From positions 1 through 13,386 of the forward strand of contig CAZMCA010000090.1 of the NCBI GenBank assembly GCA_964564595.1: DNA of 13,386 nt. Direction: 5' to 3'. Below are positions 1 through 7,360 of this stretch, piece after piece; the first letter of the stretch is position 1, and each line of letters starts with the position of its first letter. This DNA is from JBEVOS01 sp964564595. Its GTDB lineage: Bacteria; Pseudomonadota; Alphaproteobacteria; Caulobacterales; Aquidulcibacteraceae. The notes under the pieces are model-generated. The model was not told the origin of the DNA and ran no database searches. It saw only the letters and a program-made list of their open reading frames with translations. The position numbers and the translations under genes were made by a program.

Positions 1-1
1 A

Positions 2-310
2 GAAATCACCGTCAGCGAAGCAATGGTCGCCGAAGCACTCAGCGAACCGGTGACCCGCATCGTCGATGCCGTGCGCCAAGCCTTCGAGCAGATGCCTCCG
101 GAACTCGCGGCCGACATTTACGATCACGGCCTGATGCTCACCGGCGGCGGCGCCCTGCTCCGCAACCTCGATGTCGTGCTGCAGGAGCGCATCTCGATCC
201 GCGTGTCGGTGGCCGATGAGCCGCTGCGCTGCGTCGTCAAAGGCTGCGGCATCGCGCTCGATAAGCTCAACACGCCGGAGGCCCGCCGGCTTCTGACTCT
301 CGAAGTCTGA
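2..310 (+). CDS. mreB: Rod shape-determining protein MreB, C-terminal part (5' end outside window)
   Basis: This is the last 102 residues of MreB, the bacterial actin homologue. It polymerises on the inner face of the membrane and directs the cell-wall elongation machinery. The reading frame is open from the first bases of the window, so the gene begins upstream. The visible part matches the actin-fold C-terminus: a helix with PPELAADIYDHG, then the nucleotide-binding loop LTGGGALLRNLD, then the end of the fold around EPLRCVVKGCGIAL. The methionine at base 23 is internal, because the family-typical sequence EITVSEA precedes it. The stop is TGA at 308-310. mreC follows after 28 bases on the same strand, which is the usual mreBCD order. 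Only about the last third of the protein is present, so ATPase residues further upstream cannot be judged. Confidence 0.96.
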   Translation, partial: EITVSEAMVAEALSEPVTRIVDAVRQAFEQMPPELAADIYDHGLMLTGGGALLRNLDVVLQERISIRVSVADEPLRCVVKGCGIALDKLNTPEARRLLTLEV

Positions 311-338
311 GCAGCGGCGTTTAGGAGGCGCGATCTCG

Positions 339-1427
339 GTGGCGAGACGCAGAAGCGTTGTAAGGCGCGGCCAGCGGACGGCGATCGGCATCGTCGTCGC
401 GGTGGTGCTTGCGTTTGTCGCGCTCTTGCTGGTCGTCACGCGCGCGGGCCAAGGCGGCCCGGCAGGCGCCGTGCAGCAAGCCGGTGACAGCGCCGCCGGC
501 GCGGCGGGCCGCGTCGCAACCACGCCGGCGCGCAGCGCCGAAGGCTTTGGCGGACGCCTCGCCGCGATGTGGAACGCAACGGCGCGCATCGAAGAACTCG
601 AAGCGGAAAACCGCGACCTGCTTGCCTGGAAGGCGCTCGCCGAGCGCCTTGCCGAGCGTAACGCACGCTATGAAGCGCTGCTTCGCATGCCCCAGGACGC
701 TTACGGCTCAGGCGTCGATTTCAGCCAAGCAATTGCCGCGCAATTGGTGCTCGATAGCGGCGGGCCATTTACGCGCACGCTTGTCGCGAACGCCGGCGCC
801 GATCACGGCGTGCGCGTCGGCTACATCGCGGTGAACGAGATTGGCCTAATTGGCCGTGTCGTATCGGTTGGGCGCCGTTCTTGCCGCATCCTGATGCTGG
901 ACGACTACAACTCGCGCATCCCGGTGATGGGCGAGGCGTCGCGCGTGCGTGCCGTGCTTACCGGCCAAGCCACCGAGCCGCCGGAGTTGCTGACGCGGCC
1001 GTTCGCAGTGGAAACGCCGCGCCTTGAGTTCATCGTCGGCGCCGCAAGCCTGCGCGAAGGTGAGCGCATCATCACCTCCGGTGACGGCGGGCTCTTCCCG
1101 CGCGGCGTGCCTGTTGGCCAAGCACGCCAGGGGCGTGACAACATCTGGCGCGTTGCGCTCGCCGCAAGCCAACAGCCGATCGATTTCGTACGGATCCTTC
1201 CCTACGTCGGGCCAGAAACGCCGGAGCAAGCGCCCGTCGCCGACCCAGGCCCGCCCGCTCCCGCGCGCGATATTGCGCGCGCCATGGCGCCGGCAGCGGT
1301 CGCCGCAACGCCCGCACCGCGCCCAACGCCTGCTGCGACTGCTGCCGCGCCACGCGTGCAACGCCCAGCTCCGCAACCTGAAGCGCCAGCGCCGGCGGAA
1401 ACGCCGCCGTCCGCGACTCCCGAGTGA
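339..1427 (+). CDS. mreC: Rod shape-determining protein MreC
   Basis: MreC is the bitopic periplasmic scaffold of the elongasome; it bridges MreB/MreD and PBP2. The 362-residue protein has a basic N-terminus, one transmembrane helix at about residues 15-35, and a low-complexity Ala/Gly linker. A coiled coil follows at about 78-118 (RIEELEAENRDLLAWKALAE), then the two beta domains at about 130-290. The family-typical loop GDGGLFPRGVPVG is at 248-260. The start is GTG at 339, chosen because a perfect AGGAGG lies at 323-328 with 10 bases of spacing. Residues from about 292 to 362 form a Pro/Ala-rich tail that lies beyond the conserved fold and looks disordered. The TGA stop overlaps the GTG of mreD (GTGA), so mreD is probably translationally coupled. 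Confidence 0.96.
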   Translation: MARRRSVVRRGQRTAIGIVVAVVLAFVALLLVVTRAGQGGPAGAVQQAGDSAAGAAGRVATTPARSAEGFGGRLAAMWNATARIEELEAENRDLLAWKALAERLAERNARYEALLRMPQDAYGSGVDFSQAIAAQLVLDSGGPFTRTLVANAGADHGVRVGYIAVNEIGLIGRVVSVGRRSCRILMLDDYNSRIPVMGEASRVRAVLTGQATEPPELLTRPFAVETPRLEFIVGAASLREGERIITSGDGGLFPRGVPVGQARQGRDNIWRVALAASQQPIDFVRILPYVGPETPEQAPVADPGPPAPARDIARAMAPAAVAATPAPRPTPAATAAAPRVQRPAPQPEAPAPAETPPSATPE

Positions 1428-1927
1428 CCACGCTCTTTCAAGCGCGGCCCGACCGCGGGCGAATAATCGGCGCGCTGATTGCGCTCGCCAGTGTGATCTT
1501 GCCTGCGCTGCCGCTTGGACCGTTGTTCGCGCAGCCGCCTCTGCCGCTAGCCGTGTTGTGGGCCGCTTACGGGTGGGCGTCCGACCAATCGCCAGGATGG
1601 GGCGCGCCTGCTGGGCTCGCGGCGATGGGCCTGCTGCACGATCAGCTTGCCGGCGGACCCTACGGGCTGTTCGCCGCGCTCTATCTCGCGGCGTTTCTGA
1701 TCGGCCGCTTCATGTCGAATGTCGCGAGCGCGCCGACATTGTTCGCCGCCTGGGGTGGCTTCATCGCAACCTGTATCGGCGTCACGGTCATCGCGGCGGT
1801 GCTCGCGCCGATCGCGCTTGGCGCGCGCGCGCAGGTTTGGACATTCGCGGAAGCCGCCGCCATCACCGCAATCCTGTTTCCGCTCGTGCGGAAGCTCTAC
1901 ATGGATCCAGCGTTGGGCTCACGATGA
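1424..1927 (+). CDS. mreD: Rod shape-determining protein MreD
   Basis: MreD is the small polytopic inner-membrane partner of MreC in the elongasome. The 167-residue product is very hydrophobic, with about five membrane segments (roughly 14-35, 40-52, 62-98, 106-130 and 138-155). It carries the family-typical motif LLHDQLAGGPYG at 70-81; MreD proteins usually have a similar D-x-x-S/A-G-G-P-x-G loop. The start is GTG at 1424, overlapping the mreC stop by four bases. There is no clear Shine-Dalgarno in front of it, which fits translation by coupling to mreC. A run of 12 strictly alternating G and C bases (1821-1832) encodes the GARA segment. The C-terminus is short and polar. Position between mreC and PBP2 supports the call, because MreD sequences themselves are poorly conserved. 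Confidence 0.93.
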   Translation: MTTLFQARPDRGRIIGALIALASVILPALPLGPLFAQPPLPLAVLWAAYGWASDQSPGWGAPAGLAAMGLLHDQLAGGPYGLFAALYLAAFLIGRFMSNVASAPTLFAAWGGFIATCIGVTVIAAVLAPIALGARAQVWTFAEAAAITAILFPLVRKLYMDPALGSR

Positions 1928-1945
1928 ACATGGGAGCGCGCTGAT

Positions 1946-3970
1946 ATGTTCGGTCTAGGCAAGAAGGGCAGCCGCGTTCGCAATCACAGCGTGCTCCCGA
2001 AGCGCGACATGGAAGTCGTGTTCAACCGCCGCGCGCTTTGGATGTCGTCGGCGGGCGCCGTTACGCTGATCGCGATCGGTGCGCGCTTGGCGCATTTGCA
2101 GATCACGGACGCGGTGAACCGCCAGTACACGTCGGCCGCCGATGAAAACCGCTACGATTCTCGCTTGATCGCACCACCGCGCGGCGTGGTGTACGACCGC
2201 TTCGGCGTGCCGCTTGCGATCACCAGCAAGGACTATCGCGTCTCGATCATCCCTGAGCGCGCGGGCGATGTGGAAGGCGCCATCCGAAGCGTCGCGCTCA
2301 TCTTGGGCATGGACGAAGACTGGGTGCGCCGCCGTACCCGTGAAGCACGCGCCAACCGCCGCTTTGAGGCGACGCCCCTGAAGCAAGGACTGGATTGGCA
2401 GGATTTCGCCGCCGTCAATGTGCGCCTGCCAGAATTGCGCGGCGTGATCGCCGAATCCACCGAGGTGCGCTCGTATCCCTACGACATCGTGTTCGCACAC
2501 CCGATCGGGTACGTTCAAAAGCCCAACCAGCGCGATATCGATCGTGCGCGCGAGGAAGAAGGCGGCGAGCGGCGCGTCACCTATTATCGCCACCCCGATG
2601 TGCGCGTGGGCAAAGCTGGCCTCGAAGCGCGCCTTGAAGAAACGCTGCGCGGCGAAGCGGGCTGGAAAAAAATGATCGTCAACGCCTTCGGCCGCGACAT
2701 CGCCGAAGACGTGGAGGAACGCCAGGAGCCGCGGCCGGGCTCAGGCGTGGTGCTCACCATCGATGCGGACTTGCAGCGCCGCGCAATGGAGATGTTCAAC
2801 GACGACGAAAGCTCGTTTGCGCGCGCGGGCTCGGTCGTGGTGATGGACATCTACACCGGCGACCTTCTGGTGATGGCGTCGGCGCCCGGCTTCGACCCCA
2901 ACCACTTCGTCAACGGCATCGGCACGGCTGAGTTCAACCGGCTCAACACCGCCGAGACCAAACCGCTCTTCCATAAAGCCGTCACTGGCGTCTACGCGCC
3001 TGGCTCGACATTCAAAATGATCGTCGGCATCGCGGCCAAGCAGGCAGGCGTTGAGGACGACTGGGCTGTCGGGTGCTCGGGCGGCTTCTTTTATGGCGGG
3101 CGCACGTTCCACTGTTGGCAGCGCGGCGGCCACGGCCGCGTCAACCTGCACGACGCGATCAAGCATTCGTGCGACGTCTATTTCTACCAAGCCGCGCTGC
3201 GCGCTGGGCCTGAGCGCATTGCAAACGTCGCGCGCCAGTTCGGCCTTGGCCAGCACTTCGATGTTGATGTGCCAAACATCCGTGACGGTCTCATCCCCGA
3301 TCCGACTTGGTGGCGCGCCAATCGCAACGAAGGCTGGACCGGCGGCCTCACGGTGAACTACGGCATCGGCCAAGGCGCGATGGGCGTGACGCCGCTGCAG
3401 CTTGCCGTGATGGCCGCGCGCCTCGGCAATAACGGCCACGCTGTTGTTCCGCGCCTCGTGCGCGAGGCGCCTGGCGTGCAGCAACCACGCGATCCGCCGC
3501 ACATGAGCGGAATCGAAGCGGAATACCTCGCCCGTGTGCGGGACGGCATGTTCGGCGTGTGTAACGAACCCGGCGGCACGGCGATGCGCGCGGGCAATCT
3601 TGGCTTGGTGCGCGACCCCGAAACGGGCGCCGCCGTCGAACTGACAGACGCGAACCGTAGCTGGCAACCCATCCAGATCGCAGGCAAAACCGGCACCGCG
3701 CAGGTGCGCGCCATCACCGATGCAACGCGCGGGCGCCACTATTCGACGTTTGAGTGGCGCTTCCGCGACAACGCCCTCTTCTGCTGCTTTGGCCCCTGGC
3801 ATGAGCCGCGTTACGCGTGCGCTGTCATCGTGGAGCACGGCGGCGCGGGGTCCGGTGTTGCAGGCCCGATCGCGCGCGAAGTTATGCGCGCGACATTCCT
3901 GCGCGATCCATCGCGCCGGCCCGCTGCGCGACTCGCTGCGCTAGAACAACCCGCAGGAGCGCCGGCATGA
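1946..3970 (+). CDS. mrdA: Penicillin-binding protein 2 (elongasome D,D-transpeptidase)
   Basis: PBP2 is the monofunctional class B transpeptidase that cross-links peptidoglycan during elongation, working with RodA. The 674-residue protein has a short cytoplasmic N-terminus, one membrane anchor at about 31-51, a pedestal domain (IAPPRGVVYDRFGVPL near 75-90) and a C-terminal transpeptidase domain. The catalytic motifs are complete: STFK at 354-357 (nucleophile Ser354, Lys357), SCD at 408-410 (the SxN-equivalent, as usual in PBP2) and KTGTAQV at 581-587. Cys377, Cys390, His396 and Cys409 are placed like the metal ligands described for a PBP2 zinc site. The ATG at 1946 has GGGAG at 1932-1936. 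mreD ends 18 bases upstream, and the rodA ATG overlaps this gene's TGA (ATGA). The C-terminal 25 residues are Ala/Pro/Arg-rich and probably disordered. Confidence 0.97.
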   Translation: MFGLGKKGSRVRNHSVLPKRDMEVVFNRRALWMSSAGAVTLIAIGARLAHLQITDAVNRQYTSAADENRYDSRLIAPPRGVVYDRFGVPLAITSKDYRVSIIPERAGDVEGAIRSVALILGMDEDWVRRRTREARANRRFEATPLKQGLDWQDFAAVNVRLPELRGVIAESTEVRSYPYDIVFAHPIGYVQKPNQRDIDRAREEEGGERRVTYYRHPDVRVGKAGLEARLEETLRGEAGWKKMIVNAFGRDIAEDVEERQEPRPGSGVVLTIDADLQRRAMEMFNDDESSFARAGSVVVMDIYTGDLLVMASAPGFDPNHFVNGIGTAEFNRLNTAETKPLFHKAVTGVYAPGSTFKMIVGIAAKQAGVEDDWAVGCSGGFFYGGRTFHCWQRGGHGRVNLHDAIKHSCDVYFYQAALRAGPERIANVARQFGLGQHFDVDVPNIRDGLIPDPTWWRANRNEGWTGGLTVNYGIGQGAMGVTPLQLAVMAARLGNNGHAVVPRLVREAPGVQQPRDPPHMSGIEAEYLARVRDGMFGVCNEPGGTAMRAGNLGLVRDPETGAAVELTDANRSWQPIQIAGKTGTAQVRAITDATRGRHYSTFEWRFRDNALFCCFGPWHEPRYACAVIVEHGGAGSGVAGPIAREVMRATFLRDPSRRPAARLAALEQPAGAPA

Positions 3971-5115
3971 CCTCTCCTGCCGCCATGTTCCGCGGTGCGC
4001 CGCGGACGGTCAGCGAAAAGTTCAGCCGCCTGAACTGGGGTATCATCACGCTCCTGTGCGCGCTCGCGTTCATCGGCGTGATCATGCACTTTTCGGTTTC
4101 GTCTGGCTCCTGGTCCGGCATGCCGCTCACACATGGCGTGCGCTTTGGCGTGATGCTCGCGGTCGTGCTCGTGCTTGGGATGCTCGATACGCGCGTTTAT
4201 CTGGCGGTCGCATACCCGCTTTACGCTACCGCGCTCATCCTGTTGCTCGGCGTCGAGTTCTTCGGCGAAACACGCATGGGCGCCACGCGCTGGCTCAGTC
4301 TTGGGCCCGTTTCGCTCCAGCCATCCGAAATCATGAAGGTGGCGATCGTCTTGGCGCTCGCGCGCTACTACCACCAGCTCGATCCGCGCCGTTCGGAAAA
4401 CCTGCTGTGGCTTTTGCCGCCCGTGGCGATGATCGCAGCACCGGTTGGCCTCGTGATGCATCAGCCCGACCTTGGCACAGCCATGATGATCCTGATTGCC
4501 GGCGGCGCGATCATGGTGCTCGCGGGCCTGCCGCGCTGGATCATCTTCGGCTCGGCGATCCTCGGTGCGATCGCCGCCTTCGCCGCCTACCAATTGGTGC
4601 TGCACGACTATCAGCGCGACCGGATCAACGTGTTCCTTGGCATCACGAACGATCCGCTCGGCGAGGGCTATCACGTCCTTCAATCGACGATCGCGATCGG
4701 TTCGGCGGGCCTGTTTGGGCGCGGCTATCTCCAAGGCACGCAGTCGCAGCTTGACTTCCTTCCCGAGAAGCACACCGACTTCATTTTTACGATGATCGTC
4801 GAGGAGTTCGGCCTGGTTGGCGGATTTGTCGTGCTCTTCCTGTTCGGGCTCCTGATGGCGCTGGCGGTCAATGTGGCGCTCCGGTCCAAGCACTTGTTCG
4901 GGAAGCTTGCAGCCGCAGGCGGGGCGGCGACACTCGCATGCTATGTGCTGATCAACACCGCGATGGTGATCGGGCTTGTGCCAGTCGTCGGCATTCCGCT
5001 GCCATTGATCTCATTTGGCGGCACAGCGATGTTCACGCTCATGACCGCGTTCGGGATCGTGCTCTCGGTCGATCTCCACCGCGAGCAAGCTGGCTCACGC
5101 GGCATCCTATGGTAG
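3967..5115 (+). CDS. rodA: Peptidoglycan glycosyltransferase RodA
   Basis: RodA is the SEDS-family glycosyltransferase that polymerises lipid II into glycan strands, paired with PBP2. From the ATG at 3967 the protein has 382 residues, normal for RodA, with about ten membrane helices. Conserved SEDS landmarks are GATRWL (105-110), QPSE (118-121), QPDLGT (166-171), the extracellular loop QSQLDFLPEKHTDFIF (259-274) with the expected essential Asp271 in HTDF, and PLPLISFGGTA (344-354). The frame is open further upstream, but that start is rejected. ATG 3967 has CAGGAG at 3954-3959 with 7 bases of spacing and gives the canonical ATGA overlap with mrdA; the upstream extension would lie inside mrdA. 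The gene is also called mrdB. It is the last recognised Rod-complex gene here. Confidence 0.97.
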   Translation: MTSPAAMFRGAPRTVSEKFSRLNWGIITLLCALAFIGVIMHFSVSSGSWSGMPLTHGVRFGVMLAVVLVLGMLDTRVYLAVAYPLYATALILLLGVEFFGETRMGATRWLSLGPVSLQPSEIMKVAIVLALARYYHQLDPRRSENLLWLLPPVAMIAAPVGLVMHQPDLGTAMMILIAGGAIMVLAGLPRWIIFGSAILGAIAAFAAYQLVLHDYQRDRINVFLGITNDPLGEGYHVLQSTIAIGSAGLFGRGYLQGTQSQLDFLPEKHTDFIFTMIVEEFGLVGGFVVLFLFGLLMALAVNVALRSKHLFGKLAAAGGAATLACYVLINTAMVIGLVPVVGIPLPLISFGGTAMFTLMTAFGIVLSVDLHREQAGSRGILW

Positions 5116-5181
5116 GCGGCCGCCCCGCTTGAGGCGGCGGGCAAAACGCGCGAAATTGGCGGTGCTCACGAGGGTTCCGCG
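5116..5181 (+). promoter_or_regulatory. Gap between rodA and the oxygenase gene: hairpin and weak promoter-like sequence
   Basis: This 66-base gap is one of the two longest in the window. GCCGCC at 5119-5124 can pair with GGCGGC at 5133-5138 around an 8-base loop. No run of T follows, so it is not a classical intrinsic terminator. TTGAGG at 5129-5134 and GAAATT at 5152-5157 are separated by 17 bases, the spacing of a sigma70-type promoter, but the match to consensus is poor. GAGGG at 5169-5173 is a plausible ribosome site for the ATG at 5182. The gap may therefore partly separate the oxygenase from the Rod operon, but read-through is equally possible. Confidence 0.25.
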
Positions 5182-6114
5182 ATGACCGGCGTTCCGCCCC
5201 TTTCCATGCGCCAGGCGGCGCAAGACCCCGAAGGCTTCGCCCGCGCAATGGGCGAGAGCTACGCGCGATATGGCTTTGCGATCGTTTCCGATCATGGCCT
5301 CGATCCCGCGCTGATCGCGCGCGCGATGGCGCGCGTCAAAGCGTTCTTCGCTCTGCCAGATGACGTGAAGCGCGCATACCGCGTGCCGAACGGCGGCGGC
5401 CAGCGCGGCTACACGCCGTTCGGCGTCGAAGCTGCAAAGGGCGCCAAGCTCGTCGATCTCAAGGAGTTCTGGCACGTTGGGCGCAACCTGCCGGCGGGCC
5501 ATCCCTATCGCGCGCAAATGCCGGACAATCTCTGGCCCGCCGAGATCCAAGGGTTCCAGGAAGACGTGTACGCGCTTTACGCTGCGCTCGATGCGCTGGG
5601 CGCCAAGCTCCTTGTTTCGATCGCGCGCTTCCTCAATTTACCCGACGATTTCTTCGAGAGCCCGGTGAAGGACGGCAATTCGATCCTCCGGCTCCTGCAC
5701 TATCCGCCTGTGCCAGCGTCGGCTGAAGGCGTGCGCGCCGAAGCCCACGAAGACATCAATGTCATCACGCTGCTGCTGGGCGCTGAGGAAGCGGGCCTTC
5801 AATTGTTGGACCGCGACGGCCAATGGCTCGATGTGAACCCGCCCGAGGGTGCGGTCGTCGTCAATGTCGGCGACATGCTGCAGCGGCTGACAAACCACCG
5901 CCTGCCCTCAACGACGCACCGCGTCGTCAACCCCGCGCCTGAGCGCGCGCACCTGCCGCGCTATTCCATCCCGTTCTTCCTGCACTTTGCGCCGGACTAC
6001 GAGATCAAGACGCTGCAAAGCTGCGTGAACGCGGCCGCGCCCGATCGCTACAAGACGCCGATCACGGCGCAGGGTTTTCTTGAAGAGCGCCTGAAGGAAA
6101 TCCGGCTGACCTGA
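5182..6114 (+). CDS. Isopenicillin N synthase-like 2-oxoglutarate/Fe(II) oxygenase
   Basis: The 310-residue protein belongs to the non-haem iron oxygenase family that includes isopenicillin N synthase, ACC oxidase, flavonoid oxygenases and gibberellin oxidases. The N-terminal DIOX_N-type region (about 1-120) includes YGFAIVSDHG at 30-39 and GGQRGYTPFG near 72-81. The double-stranded beta-helix core follows. The iron ligands are visible as His189 and Asp191 in AHEDIN, with His246 in STTHRVV. Arg260 and Ser262 in RYS form the 2-oxoglutarate carboxylate-binding pair. An active, soluble, 2-oxoglutarate-dependent dioxygenase is therefore expected. The substrate cannot be deduced; nothing nearby indicates beta-lactam synthesis. 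ATG 5182 is preceded by GAGGG. The gene lies 66 bases after rodA on the same strand, and its TGA is 5 bases from the stop of the opposing SDR gene. Confidence 0.93.
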   Translation: MTGVPPLSMRQAAQDPEGFARAMGESYARYGFAIVSDHGLDPALIARAMARVKAFFALPDDVKRAYRVPNGGGQRGYTPFGVEAAKGAKLVDLKEFWHVGRNLPAGHPYRAQMPDNLWPAEIQGFQEDVYALYAALDALGAKLLVSIARFLNLPDDFFESPVKDGNSILRLLHYPPVPASAEGVRAEAHEDINVITLLLGAEEAGLQLLDRDGQWLDVNPPEGAVVVNVGDMLQRLTNHRLPSTTHRVVNPAPERAHLPRYSIPFFLHFAPDYEIKTLQSCVNAAAPDRYKTPITAQGFLEERLKEIRLT

Positions 6115-6119
6115 GCCGG

Positions 6120-7085
6120 CTAGACCGCGAATTTCACCCCGGTCATCCGCTCGCTCAAGTCCCACAGCTTGTCGGCGATTGCATCGTCAACGGCCCAAGG
6201 GCGTACGCCGTCCATCGTTTGCGCATCGGGCGCGCGCGCGGCCGCAATATCGCAATCTTCGCAATAGACGCCGCCCATGCCTTCGAGCTGTGGGTTGGTT
6301 GCGCACCACACGCTCGTGGCCGCACCCTGCGCAGGCGACTTGAAGCGCTCGTTGACGCGCCCTTCGCTGTCGATCCAGCCCATCGCGCGCTTTTCTTCGT
6401 CCGGCATGAAGCGCTGCAGGTCCGTCATGATGCCGCCTGGATGTACCGCGAAGGCGCGCACCTTGTGCGCTGATCCGCGCTTATCGAGCCCAACGGCGAA
6501 CAGCGCGTTTGCAGATTTCGCGCAGCCGTAGGCCTCCCACTTGTCGTAAGGCTTGCGGTCGAAGTTCGGGTCTTCAAGGTCGACTGGGCTCCGGCGGTGC
6601 CCAATGGACGAAAGCGAGATCACGCGCGCGCCGTTCGCGGCCTGGAGCGCAGGCCAAAGCCGCGCCGTGAGTTGGAAATGCCCCAAATGGTTGGTCGCGA
6701 ACTGCGCTTCGTACCCGCGTGCATCGCGCGTCAAGGGCGCCGCCATGATCGCGGCATTGTTGATGAGAATGTGCAATGGGCGTTTGCTTGCAATGAAGCG
6801 CGCCGCAAACGCATCGATCGAGCGGGGATCTGCGAGATCGAGCGCGTCCTGCTCGACCTTGCCGGCAACCTCACGCAACGCGGCGCGCGCCTTTTCCGGC
6901 GTGCGCGCAGGCACGATCACCGTGGCGCCCGCACCGGCGAGCGCGCGCGTCGTTTCCAGGCCGAGCCCCGAATACCCGCCCGTGACGATGGCGATTTTGC
7001 CATCGAGCCGCGCGCCGGCGAGCGCCTCAACGGCGGTCGTGCGTGCGCCAAAACCGGACTTTATGGGCGCCTGCTTGGTCGGCAT
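6120..7085 (-). CDS. Short-chain dehydrogenase/reductase, retinol dehydrogenase-like
   Basis: This is an NAD(P)H-dependent SDR oxidoreductase of 321 residues. The Rossmann cofactor motif TGGYSGLG is at 35-42, the NNAA motif at 109-112 and the structural Asn in TNHLGHF at 131-137. The catalytic serine is Ser159 or Ser160 in ISLSSIGH, and the YxxxK pair is Tyr186/Lys190 in YGCAK. The long stretch between Ser and Tyr (PVDLEDPNFDRKPYDKWEA) and the GGVYCEDCDI sequence near 271-280 resemble the bacterial retinol dehydrogenase/WW-oxidoreductase-like SDRs. Many of these are annotated only as oxidoreductases. The substrate is unknown. The ATG at 7085 is preceded on the transcript by AAGGAG at good spacing. 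The gene is last in the minus-strand array, 24 bases after DUF1467, and ends tail-to-tail with the oxygenase. Confidence 0.93.
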   Translation of the reverse strand: MPTKQAPIKSGFGARTTAVEALAGARLDGKIAIVTGGYSGLGLETTRALAGAGATVIVPARTPEKARAALREVAGKVEQDALDLADPRSIDAFAARFIASKRPLHILINNAAIMAAPLTRDARGYEAQFATNHLGHFQLTARLWPALQAANGARVISLSSIGHRRSPVDLEDPNFDRKPYDKWEAYGCAKSANALFAVGLDKRGSAHKVRAFAVHPGGIMTDLQRFMPDEEKRAMGWIDSEGRVNERFKSPAQGAATSVWCATNPQLEGMGGVYCEDCDIAAARAPDAQTMDGVRPWAVDDAIADKLWDLSERMTGVKFAV

Positions 7086-7109
7086 TTCCCGCTCCTTGCG
7101 CTGTTGTGA

Positions 7110-7358
7110 TTAGGCCGGCGGACGCAGCGATATCGTGCCCGTCGTCAAAAGCGCGAAGCCAATGATCCAGAGCACCCCTGCAAGGATCGCGGCATAGCCC
7201 GCCTTCTTGAGAATGTTCGGCACGGCGGGAGCTGCGCGCTCGATCCCCGGGCGCGTTTCGACACCCGCCTCATCGTGATTGCGCACGCCCATCGGCAGCA
7301 TCACGAAGAACGACAGCCACCACAGGATGATAAACGAGGCGACACCCAGCACACTCAT
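7110..7358 (-). CDS. DUF1467 family small membrane protein
   Basis: The product is an 82-residue membrane protein of unknown function. It has two predicted transmembrane helices (about 5-24 and 53-74) joined by a polar loop. The sequence LPMGVRNHDEAG at 21-32, followed by a Pro-rich stretch and a basic residue pair before helix 2, matches the DUF1467 pattern (PF07330), where a P-x-G-V-R-x-x-x-E-A-G motif is usual. The frame stays open upstream, but the ATG at 7358 is chosen because it lies 2 bases after the mce stop and the protein then has normal family length. The only Shine-Dalgarno-like sequence is a weak GAG, so coupling to mce is likely. In many Alphaproteobacteria DUF1467 genes sit beside mce and RNase J, as here. 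Confidence 0.88.
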   Translation of the reverse strand: MSVLGVASFIILWWLSFFVMLPMGVRNHDEAGVETRPGIERAAPAVPNILKKAGYAAILAGVLWIIGFALLTTGTISLRPPA

Positions 7359-7360
7359 GC

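Noticed and set aside
2741..3838. Long open frame (365 codons) on the minus strand inside mrdA.
   Set aside because: It lies wholly antisense to a well-supported PBP2 gene. Its product is rich in Arg, Ala and His with no family motif, as expected from the third-position GC of the real gene.
3811..4893. Long minus-strand open frame (360 codons) opposite rodA.
   Set aside because: It mirrors the rodA codons; the predicted product is full of charged residues and has no recognisable domain. RodA on the other strand is certain.
5314..5327. 14-base perfect palindrome ATCGCGCGCGCGAT, considered as an operator or Z-DNA element.
   Set aside because: It encodes an in-frame Ile-Ala-Arg-Ala-Met stretch in the oxygenase. 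Similar alternating GC runs occur in mreD (1821-1832) and the SDR (6230-6240), so codon usage explains them.
5182..6114. The oxygenase considered as a true isopenicillin N synthase (beta-lactam biosynthesis).
   Set aside because: Only the general family residues are present. There is no ACV synthetase or other biosynthetic gene nearby, and being next to PBP2/RodA is not evidence for antibiotic synthesis.
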